Assembly (NCBI GenBank): GCA_023091665.1
Contig: JALJCQ010000013.1
Span: 868,001 to 932,000, forward strand
Length of the DNA stretch: 64,000 nucleotides
Direction: 5' to 3'
Source of the DNA: Pythium myriotylum
Taxonomy: Eukaryota; Oomycota; Peronosporomycetes; Pythiales; Pythiaceae
The notes under the pieces are model-generated. The model did not search any database, was not told the DNA's origin, and was given only the letters and a program-made list of their open reading frames with translations. Below, in pieces: positions 34,320 to 44,396 of the stretch. Position numbers and translations under genes: made by a program. Position 1 is the first letter of the stretch, and every line of letters starts with the position of its first letter.

Positions 34320-37159
34320 ATGGAGTTGCAGCACGAGTATCTGCGCAACGCGAGGCGCAAAGTGCTCGAGAAACGCGGCTATTTCGACGACGACGACGAT
34401 GACGAGGGCTCGAAGGCGTCACCGGGCGGAAGCGCGGCTCGCGGGCCGTCGAACGCGGGTCTCGCGGCCGCAAACGGCGCAGCAGAAGCCGAGATCGACC
34501 CTCTCGACGCCTTCATGGCCGGCATCGACGCCCAAGTGAGCCAGGAGAAGGCCCAGGCCAGCGCCGCGAAGCGTCCTGCTGATAAGGTGACGCCTCGCGC
34601 ATTTCGACGGTGTGGGGGTGGTTTCTGTTAACGCGAACTGTCGGCACAGCCTTCGCGGATATTTGAAGACGAGCACGACTCGTACTTGGAAGACCTGGCT
34701 CGGGTAAGCGCATCCAAGGTCATCCACTGAGCGATGGCAGAGCTAATGTTGCTGCTGCCAAGTCGCACAAGAAGGCGCGGCCGACAAGCGCCCAGAGTTT
34801 TGCGGACTCGGACGAGGAAGTGTACTCTACAGCCAAGCAAATGGACGACAGCGACGAGGACAACGACCTGAAGAAGACCATCGAAGTGCTCGCACCTCTG
34901 AACCATAGTGAGATTGAGTATGAGTCGTTCCGGAAGCAGTTCTATAAGCCACATGCTGATATCACTGCTATGAGCGACTCGGAAGTGAGAGAGCTTCGCA
35001 AGGAGTTAGGCATCTCGACGGATGGTACTGACGTCCCAAGGCCCATCCGTTCATTCGTGGAAGTAGGCTTTGACCGCAAGATGCTCGGCATGCTGATGAA
35101 GCTCGGGCTTGAGGCGCCAACGCCGATCCAGGCTCAGGCTTTTCCAATCGCCATGTCGGGGCGTGACATGATTGGCATCGCCAAGACCGGATCAGGCAAG
35201 ACGCTGGCCTTCACGCTGCCGATGGTCGTTCATGTCATGGACCAGCGTGAATTGCGCAAAGATGAAGGCCCGATCGCGATCGTGCTTTCGCCAACAAGAG
35301 AGCTTGCTCACCAGATTTTCGGCCAGGCAAAGAAGTTTCTCAACGTGTACGGCGCCCAGTGCGCTGCTATCTACGGTGGTGTTGGGAAATGGGACCAAAT
35401 CCAAGCTCTTCGCAAAGGTGCAGAAGTAGTCGTCGCGACTCCTGGTCGACTGATTGATATGATCCGCAAGAAGAATGTCAAGACCAAGCGAGTAACGTTT
35501 GTTGTATTGGACGAGGCAGACCGCATGTTTGAGATGGGCTTCGAGCCGCAGCTTCGGTCAATCATGGGGCAAGTTCGACCAGACCGGCAGACACTAATGT
35601 TCTCGGCTACATTCCGCAAGCGAGTTGAGAGTTTAGCGCGTGATGTCTTGGAGAATCCGATCAAGATCACAGTTGGTCAAATTGGCCAAGCAAACGAGGA
35701 TATCCATCAGATTGCTGTCGTGCTCGCCAATCATGCGGGAAAGTGGCCGTGGCTCATGGCGAATCTGCAGCGCATAACAAGTGAGGGCCGAGTCTTGATA
35801 TTTGCAAGCAGCAAGACCGGCTGTGAGGAGCTGACCAAGAATCTTAATGCCATGAAATATCTCTCAAGCTGTCTCCATGGTGACAAGAACCAACAAGAGC
35901 GAAATGAAGCGTTGGCAATATTCAGGTCAGGCGAGGTCCCGATTTTAGTGGCGACTGACGTTGCGTCACGTGGTCTTGACGTAAAGGATGTCAAGACGGT
36001 GGTGAACTATGATGTAGCGAAGAACATCGATACACACGTCCATCGCATAGGCCGAACTGGTCGTATGGGTGCAGAAGGCTTCGAGCCAGGCACCGCGTAC
36101 ACGTTGGTGACAAAGAATGAGTCCCAATTTGCCGCTCAACTCGTGTACAACATGGACGTGTCCGGGCAAGCCGTTTCTCCGGACCTGTTGGCGCTTGCAA
36201 AGCGCGATTCTCGCTTTCGTCGAGGAGTTCCTGCTAGCGGGGGTCGCGACTCTGGGCCACACAGTCGTGGAGAAAGGGGAGAGCCATCGATTGGTGGGGC
36301 TGTGAATGATTTCGATGCATTGGACGAGGACGATGAGGCAGAAATGAAACGCTGGAACGCATCCCAAAAGAAATCCAAAGCGGATCAACGGAAAGGGCTT
36401 GGATTCGGCTCGTCTGGTTCCAGTGGAACCAACAACGGTGGCGGCTTTCGCATGTCTTTCGTCAAGGCATCATCAGCTTCCACTCTTCAAGAATCGTTCC
36501 GTTCTGCTTTCGTGAAGTCGTCGACATCCTCCGATACCGTTCCAACTCCAAGCGCAGGGCGCCCTCAGCCGCCACACCCGCCAAAGCAAGCATTTGCTCC
36601 ACCTCCACTTCCTGATCAAGCTACAGCGAAACCAGTTCTCCCACCTTCTCTGGTCCATCCGCCTCCACTTCCCCCTGCCATTGTGCAGACAGCTCTCGTA
36701 CCACCTCACGTAACACAAGCCCACCAGAACTCGACCAATGTCCAGCTTGAAGCTCAGCCAGTAGTCCCCTCTTCAGTCAGCCCAGCCGAACCACCTCGCC
36801 CGCCAGACGCGCACGTTGAGAATCCGCCCAAAACCGTCACGGAAATGAAGGTTCACAGTGAGCATGGCCGAAGTACTAGTACTTCCCAATGCAGTTCCTC
36901 GCACCACGGCCGCCGTTCTCGTAGCAGCAGTCGCAGTTACAGTCGCAGTCGCAGTCGAAGTCGAAGCCGAAGCCACAGCAGGCGTAGGAGTCGAAGTCGG
37001 AGCCGCAGACGTCGGTCAAGAAGTCGCGAATCACGACGCCGCCACCGTAGCCGCAGCCGCAGCCGCAGCCGCAGTCGGACTCGTAGTCGTAGTCGTAGTC
37101 GAACTCGCTCCTCTCGACGCTCACGATCTAGGTCGCGTGGGCACTACTACCGACGATAA
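34320..37159 (+). CDS. DDX42: DEAD-box RNA helicase DDX42-like with C-terminal RS domain
   Basis: Three exons, 34320-34586, 34650-34703 and 34763-37159, giving 905 residues. The Q motif (APTPIQAQAFPI), Walker A (AKTGSGKT, 247-254), PTREL, DEAD (357-360), SAT (388-390) and HRIGRTGR (534-541) are all present, so it should be an active ATP-dependent helicase. The pre-core region NHSEIEYESFRKQFY is typical of DDX42, an SF3b/U2 snRNP-associated helicase. After a Pro-rich stretch (about 700-800) the protein ends in an RS domain of Arg-Ser dipeptides (about 816-905), encoded by near-repetitive CGN-AGN codons. Exon 1 encodes an acidic N-terminus with an Asp run. Confidence 0.92.
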
Positions 37160-37418
37160 AAGGCAATAAAAAGACAGCCACGTCCACATAAATGAATATT
37201 ATTCTGAGATAAGACAAAGTGATCTCTCGGAGCGAGGGGATCCTATGCTATATCGCCCGTGCTCGCTGCGTATCCGTACATCTATCAAATAAAAAGGGAG
37301 GTGTACGCGGTGCAGGACGCCACTTGATGGACCGACTCGGACTTCAACACGCGAGCAAGCAAGCGAGCCCCACTTGCGACGGCCACGCTTGCGCGAGCAA
37401 TCTACTACCGTGTACTAT

Positions 37419-39859
37419 TTACTTGTCGCCCGCGGGGGGCGCAGCGGCGTCAGCAGCCGGTGCAGGTGCGGGTATCGCAGCTGCATCCTTTGCAGCGCTC
37501 GACTCGTCGTCTCCTTCTGACTCGCGGAAACCCGAGGTATCGTCGTTGAAAAACTCCATCACGGCCGGAGGAGAGTCCGGTACATCGTCGTCGAAGTTTG
37601 CAAACGACATGCTGTTATCAAACGACGACGAGAACGAGTTGGCGGCCTGCTCAAAGTTAGCCCAGCTGTCTCCCGAGTCGAAATTTGCCCAACCACCACT
37701 GCCACCGTTGCCTCCTGCCGACTTGGACTTGAAGTCAAAATCTTCATCACTCTCCGATCGGTTTCGGTCGCCCAAATCGTCTTCATCGCTGCTACTGCTG
37801 CTGTCGTGCATGATCTCTGGTAGCATGACTGGGTCGTTGCCACCCTTGATGTCGAAGTCCGAGTCGAACTGGCTTGGCGGGTCAAAAGCCGAGGACCCCA
37901 ACATCTCAGCAAACTTCTCGTTGAGCAGTTCCTGCTTGGACGAAAAGCCCATCATGCTGTACTCGTCATTGTTCTGGGATGCTGTGGAGCCACCAAGTGG
38001 CATCCGCTCGCGCTCGTACATGGGTGTAAGAACGTTGATTGAAAGTTCGTCCCACTTGGCCCAAACTTCCTTGTTCTCCTCGAGCATCTCGACCACCGAG
38101 TCGGCGTGTGTCAGGTCGTTCAGTGACTGTCTTGCCTCACTGCCCGCCTCACCCTTGACATCCTCAGTGAGCGAGATGATCATGTTGCAGATTCGATGCA
38201 GGTGCCCAACGTAGCCAAACGAGTATCCTCGAGGCTGTGCCTTCACGGCCTCGTCGTTTTTCTCGTGGGCCTCGACAATACGCTCCAAAAGACGCGCGTT
38301 CTTAATGAGCGCGGTCAGCAGATCTGGGCCACCGTTCTCGAGAATGCCCACGACCATGCTCTCCACGTCCGCGTGGAGCATGTTAACCGACTCAAACTTG
38401 AAAAACAGATCCAGACAGATATCCACCGCGTTTTCGGCGAGCAAGGCGGCATCGACTTTGCTGTACTTGGTTTGCATGAGCAACACGACCAGCCCAACGA
38501 GCTTCAAGCGTCGCAGACCCAGGCGTGGAACTTCCTGAAACCGCTGGTTGCGGATTGTGCCGGCGTCGTGGTCATCCGCTCGCAGCGTCGCACAGATCTG
38601 CGGCAGGCGTGCAAGCGTGCAGGCGATCGTCGCTGGGAGTTCTTCCGTCGACGAATACCGCGTGTTCACGTGTCGAGAGAGAAGTGCACAGAGCACCGAG
38701 AGTGACGAGGTCATCGACGAGGCGACAAACGCAGCGCCAGTAGGGGGCACGGCCAAATCGAGCACCTTCTCGACCACTTCCTTGGTCTCCATGTACTCGA
38801 GCAGCGCGAACGACGTGGGCGAGCTGACGGAGGTCGGGGAGGACGGGTCGCCCTGCTGAGCGCGCGTACCGCAGTGGATGATGTCAACCAACACGTCAGC
38901 CGAGTGCTTGTGGATATCGCTGTCGACTGCGACGCCCTCGGCGTTTGTCGGCGCCAAGTTGCTTACGAGCAAGTCCACGACCGTGGTGTCAGACTGCCAC
39001 GAGAGCACTTTCTGCCCGGAAGACGTGGGCGTTCCCACGGAGCCTTCTTCGTCGTCGTGGCCGCCGCCGTACCACGAGTTGGACGGCGGGAAGCCCACCG
39101 AGAGACCCGGGAAGTCCATCATGTCGTCCATGTAATCTATCGAGACCAGCTGCCATCAGTCTCCGCCCCCCATTCGCACCAACGACAACAAAACACAGAG
39201 AACGCGCCTGGCTCACCATTGTGGTACGGCTGCAGCAAGCGCTTGAGCAGCTCGGCGACCGAGAACGACTGCGTGTGCTTGATGAATCCCTTGAGCAGCT
39301 TGTCCGTGTGTTTGTTCAGGAGCGTCGTCATCTCCTGCGGCTTGCGCACCATGAGCATCGACATGATCTTCTCAAAGTACCCGGCGAGCCGCGGGTCGAG
39401 CGGCGCCGGGCCGTCGAGAAACTCCAAGAGCGCCTCGACGATTTTCCCGTCGCGCGCGGTCGCGAGCGTCTCGGTGATGCTCGCAATGTCGCAGCTGATC
39501 ACTTCGCACGCCATGTACGGGTACTTGAGCGTGCGCAGCTCGCCGGCGTCTTCCGCGGGCGAGCGCACGACGTACTCGACGAGCTGCAGCACGACGTCTT
39601 CCTGCGCCAGACTGTACATATCCCCATCGTCAGTGCGTCTCTCTCTCTACCAGTCCCCCTCCCCTCTTTGAACGTACAACTCGAGCAGCTTGGTGTTGCG
39701 CGTCTTGACCTCCTGGATGAGCTCGTCTTCTTCGAGCACCTGCTCGAGCGTGAAGCTCTCCGAGTCGAGCAGGTCGTTGAGCGGGCTCGAGATGTTGAAG
39801 AGCGAGCTGCCCTTGGACCAGACGCTGTTCTCGTCCGACATGGCGGCGAAGAGCGACAT
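37419..39859 (-). CDS. SAPS-domain regulatory subunit of PP6/Sit4 phosphatase
   Basis: Three exons, complement of 37419-39136, 39217-39611 and 39678-39859, giving 764 residues. SAPS signatures include FNISSPLNDLLDSESFTLEQVLEEDELIQEVK, LVEYVVRSP, YFEKIMSMLMVRKPQEM, QSFSVAELLKRLL, ADVLVDIIHC, RLGLRRLKLVGLVVLLMQTKY and VDICLDLFFKF. These HEAT-like subunits bind and target the PP6 catalytic subunit. The last 170 residues are acidic, with repeated WANFD/SFANFD motifs, then an Ala/Pro tail; the repeats are similar in kind to animal PP6R C-termini. Two introns of 66 and 80 nt have good GT-AG ends. Its 3' end faces DDX42 across 259 nt. Confidence 0.92.
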
Positions 39860-40382
39860 GGCTGCGCGGCCGGGGGTTTCTCGCGAATATTCGCTCCTTC
39901 CCTAAGGTCCACAGGAAGAGAGATCAGTAGGTTGGCGCCGTGGGCAAGCGCCAAAACGCACCAAGCGAGCGAGAAAGGAACAGAGAATAATAGTGGATAA
40001 CCGTGGTGGGTGCGATAGTGGGAGGGGTTATTGTGGTAGAGGTTAGCTGCAAGAAGAGAAGAGAAGATGTGAGCGCCCGAGGGGATTGGCGGCGAGACGG
40101 AAGAGGGCTAGGGGAGATCTTTGCTCCACGTTGATTGGTGGAAAATAGACACCATGGATGACTCAAAGATCGTCACCGTGTTCTGTTCCGTAACACCACA
40201 GTCACGATATTTCCAAGGTCACTATAACGAGGTAATGGGTCATGCGGCTCCGGGGGAAAATAGTGACATTCCAATATGGCTCACCAACGACTGATCGTTG
40301 GGATGGGTACTCTATGGGCCCGTGCTCCGTGCATCGTCTTCTGGGCGCGCGCGTGCGCCTTGTAACAAAGCGCCGCGTGCCT
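39860..40382. other. Upstream region of the SAPS gene, nothing else recognised
   Basis: About 520 nt of intergenic DNA between two minus-strand genes. It should hold the promoter of the phosphatase subunit and the terminator of the small secreted-protein gene. No conserved frame was seen. Confidence 0.4.
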
Positions 40383-40845
40383 CTACGGCTGCTCGGTGTC
40401 GGCGCGCACGCGCGTCCCGCTGCTCGCGGCCATGGTCGCCGTGTCGCTCGTCGCGTCCGAGTTGGCGACCAGCGAGGCCGTCGCGAGCCGCGCCGACGAG
40501 CCGGCCGTCGGCAGCGCCTCGTCTTCTCGCGCGCGCGAGACCGTCTTGCTCGCCGTGGCCATCGCGGCCGAGTCGCCGTCGGCGCGCGAGACCGCGACGA
40601 GGCGGCTGCGCGAGCGCGTCGAGCCCAGCACCATGGCGTCCGGCACGAGCTCGCCGAGCGCGTCGTCCGAGACGGACGGGAGCTGGCGCGAGGGCGGCAG
40701 TCCAGTCGCTAGTAACGAGAAGAGGATCGTGTGAGTGGAAGCGGTGCATTTTGCTGCCGAGACGGGTGAGAGGGATCAAGATAATACCAGTGGCGTAGCT
40801 CGTCAGCAGCGCCGCGACGATCATCGGGATCACCGTCGCCTTCAT
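40383..40845 (-). CDS. Small predicted secreted protein, Ser/Ala/Thr-rich
   Basis: Two exons, complement of 40383-40708 and 40788-40845, give 127 residues. The N-terminus MKATVIPMIVAALLTSYATATG is a plausible cleavable signal peptide. The mature part is low in cysteine and rich in Ser, Ala, Asp and Thr, with SRQLPSVSDD just after the predicted cleavage site. Intron ends are GT-AG (79 nt). No family is recognised. The RQLP resembles only the first half of an oomycete RxLR motif, and there is no EER, so I do not call it an effector. GC content is high. Confidence 0.5.
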
Positions 40846-41301
40846 CGGTTGCTTGCAAAGGGGAGCCGTTGAGTTAGCGAAAGCAAGAATGAAGCGGCTG
40901 ACGATGCCACGCAGTCGATGCGTCGATCCAGGAAAGCACCAGGCGCGAGATTCCGCGAGATCTTCTCGGGTTTTCACTCGGGCCATCAATCGCGGGGATT
41001 TTCTCAGCTGCATGCATGGCTACACTCGCTGCGTTTCTCACTTTGACACCACGAGCTACATACATGCATGCAGTGACGTGAGACTCGCCAGTCGCTTGTG
41101 CATGGGCCAATGAGAGGCGTCGGGTCCACGCATCGAGTCAAGTGGCTCCTCCTCCACGCAGCCAATCACCCGCAGCGACTCGCCCACGTCGGCCGTCTGG
41201 TCATCGGCATCTGCGCGCGGCCGTGGCACTCGAGGAGATGCGTCTCTCGCAGAGGATTCGGCGTGTTTCCACTGCGCCTGATCCATTTTGCGATTCCCAC
41301 C
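40846..41301. promoter_or_regulatory. Divergent intergenic region between the secreted protein and the first AK-HSDH gene
   Basis: 456 nt between opposite start codons; no conserved frame or RNA gene is seen. Promoters of both genes must lie here. The AK-HSDH start has a good context (CCCACCATGG). Confidence 0.4.
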
Positions 41302-44129
41302 ATGGACTGCAGGTCGCCTTCCACACTACTCGGCTCGTCGCTTGGGCTCCGCGCGGTGCCACCACTCTCGCTCGATGCTCCAAGTGGGCTCGACCATCGC
41401 ACGGGCCGACGCAACATCTACAAGTTCGGGGGCACATCTGTCGGCAGCCCAGCGCGGCTCTGTGGTCTCGTTCGTATCATCCGCGAGGAGCGAGCCCGCG
41501 TGCATGCCGTTGTGGTCTCGGCCATGGGCGACACGACCGACTTCCTGCTTGAAGCTGTGGATGCTGCGGCTCGCGGCGACGACAAGAAGGCCATGCAGAT
41601 CGTCGACGGAGTGCTCCAGCTCTCGATCGAGAATGCGCACGAGACCCAGAGACTGCTACAGAAAGAGCTCGGCACGACGGGCGAGATCGACGATTCGGCG
41701 CGGCTCATTGAAACGTTCTTCAAGCCACTGCGTGAGCTGCTCTTCGGTATCTCGCTGCTGCAAGAGTACACCAAGGCGGCACTAGACACGGTGCTGTCTT
41801 TTGGTGAACGCATGAGCGCACAAATCGTCGCGGTGAGTGGACATCGCCGGGATTATCTCATTTTGGTGCTGATATGTTGGTGGTGGTTTGTATGGTCTAG
41901 CGACTGCTGACGAAAGCAGGCGTCGATGCGTTCTACGTGGATGCACGCGACTGGGTCACTACCGACGACACGTACGGCAGCGCCAAGGTCTTCTTCGACG
42001 AGTCCAAGCTCAAGCTCCAGCGCCTCTCGGCCGAGTGGGGTGACTGTCTGCCTGTGATCACAGGCTTCATCGGCAAGGCTCGCAACGGCCGCACCACGAC
42101 ACTTGGTCGCAATGGATCGGACTACACGGCCACGCTCGTCGGCGCGTCACTGTACGCTGACTACGTCGTGATCAACACGGATATCTCGGGTGTCATGACG
42201 GCCGACCCACGCATCGTGGATCGCGCTGTCGCACTCTCGCACCTCAACCACCACGAGGCTCTTGAACTCGCGGTTTATGGGGCGAGAATGTTTCACGCGC
42301 GCACCATGGTCCCGCTCATCAAGGGCGATGTGACGATGCTCATCCGCAACACGATGGACCCGAATGGCCACGGCACCTACATCAGCGGTGCCCACAATGT
42401 CGGCCGCGGTGAGACCTGCACAACGTCGCTCGAGAACCTTGCAATCCTCGAAGTACGCACGCATATCCTTCAAGATGGCTCGCAGAACACTCAGGAGAAC
42501 ATTGGCGTGCGCATCACCAAGATTCTGGAAGCCCAGCAGATCCCCGTGTGGCTTTCCATCCTCGGCGCCCACGGACAGGCGATCAGCGTGGTGATCCCGA
42601 AGACTGTAGAGGAGGCTGCTGTCGCTGCGATCAATGCCGAGCTCCAGCAGGAGCTGGAACACGCTGAAGTTAATCCGGTGAACGTCCAGTCACCCGTCAC
42701 GATGCTCTCCATCGTCGCAGAAGACTTCTCCAAGATCCCAACTAACCAGACCAAGTTCTTCTCGGCTCTCGCAGACGCCAACATCGAAGTACTTGCCGTG
42801 GGACAGGGAACCAGTTCGCGCTCGCTGAGTTGCGTGATCCACGGTCGCGACACGAAGATCGCTGTGCGTCGCGTGCACGACGCGTTCAACGTCGACTACC
42901 TGGTGACGAACCTTGTGCTGCTTGGATGCAACCACGTACGTTTCAACTGTGGTTTTTTTTTTTTGGTGGCCATACAGAGTGGTTCTGACATGAGTTGCTG
43001 TATGTAGATCACCCTTGAGGTCTTGGAGCAACTGGAGAAGAACGTGGAGCTGTACCGTCGCCAGCACAAGGTTGTCGTTCGTGTTGTGGGTTTTGGGTCG
43101 AACTGTTGCAGGTTCATCTACAACCCCAAGGGCTTTGAATGGAGTGAGATCAAGCAACGGCTCACAAGCTGCACCAGTACGGCCAAGATCTTTACTGAGC
43201 ACGCGACGGGTTCGTACTCGGGCGCACCTTCAGTGGACCAACTCGACGCGATCCACGATCTTCCCATTCCAATTCTCATTGACTGCTCGGACCAAGGCAC
43301 GAATCAGGACTTGTACCTTAAATGCATCGAACGAGGCATTCATGTCGTGGTCTACAACGCTCGCTCTGTGAGCACACTGCCGCAAACGCAGTCGCGCGAA
43401 AGTGTCGCAACCGCCACGCGGCCAGGAGGCCGGACGTTTCTGATGTACACGTCGACCATTGCAGCCTCAGTGCCGGTGATCGACACACTGGGGAATATCC
43501 TTCGTACCGGTGACCGCGTGCAGAAGATCGATACCTCTCTTAGCGGGGCCATGGGCTTTGTCACCAACGAGGTCATGCAGGGCAAGAAGCTGTCACAAGC
43601 TGTGAAAGACGCACTGCTCAATGGATATTGCGAGCGCGATCCACGAGATGATATCACAGGCCGCAATATGGCGTACAAGACCATCGTGCTCGCACGTGCA
43701 CTTGGAGCTCATCTACGACTCAGTGACATTAGCGTCGAGCCACTGATCCCGCAGTCCATCCTCGACAACATCAACTGGACCAGCGACATCTCCATCGACG
43801 AGATCGTCCGCGGCATCCAGACCTACGACGACATCTTCCACCAGAAGTTCTACGAGAAGGCACGCAGCACTGCCACGCGCCTACGCTACGTGGCGTCCAT
43901 CGACCTCTCGAGCTTCCCGACGATCTCGGCGAGCATCGCGCCTCGGCTCGTGGACGAGGACCACCCCGCGTTCTTCGCCAAGCACGACGAGATCGCGTTC
44001 GGGTTTTTGACGAACGAGTATCAGCCGCGTCCGCTGGTGCTGAAGGGTTCAGGCACTGGCGCGCTGGCGAGCGCGACGGGCATCCTGCGCGACGTGCTCA
44101 CGATCCTCAAGTCGCTGCGCCAAGTGTAA
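41302..44129 (+). CDS. Bifunctional aspartokinase-homoserine dehydrogenase, copy 1
   Basis: Three exons, 41302-41832, 41901-42935 and 43008-44129, giving 895 residues. The aspartokinase part has YKFGGTSVGSP near residue 40 and GFIGKARNGRTTTLGRNGSDYTATL with the substrate/ATP-binding residues; two ACT domains follow (about 370-515). The HSDH-type part (about 519-895) is clearly homologous, but the usual GxGxxG NAD loop reads LGCNHIT, and the catalytic Asp of the GxDxxxK motif is Asn742 (GRNMAYK). Glu731 and Lys746 are kept. Aspartokinase starts the Asp-derived pathway to Thr, Met and Lys; the ACT domains suggest feedback control. HSDH activity is doubtful. It is a paralogue of the gene at 48106-50946, with tracts of identical DNA. 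Confidence 0.92.
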
Positions 44130-44396
44130 GCTTCTGTCATGTCCTTCCATGGGACGATCGCCTGTATGATTCGTTGTGCTTGTAACGAAATATGAAACGA
44201 CTTCATGTTGCCCTAGCGGATACCTTGAGCAAATTTTTCCTTGCAAGGACAAAGCTGGCATGCTCAACGGGCGACCGACTGCCCTTCTATCGTCGACGGA
44301 AAGCCTTACCGTTGTTCTTGAATCCTCGAATGAAAACGTCAACAACTCCACTCTCACCATGCCAATGACGCATTAAAGTTGCCCCATTCAAGTTGT

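Noticed and set aside
38196..38705. 169-codon plus-strand frame within the SAPS gene region
   Set aside because: Antisense shadow of the SAPS exon; one of several overlapping frames there.
40620..40720. RxLR effector motif in the small secreted protein
   Set aside because: The sequence is RQLP, not RxLR, and no EER follows. One partial match in a Ser/Arg-rich chain is not evidence.
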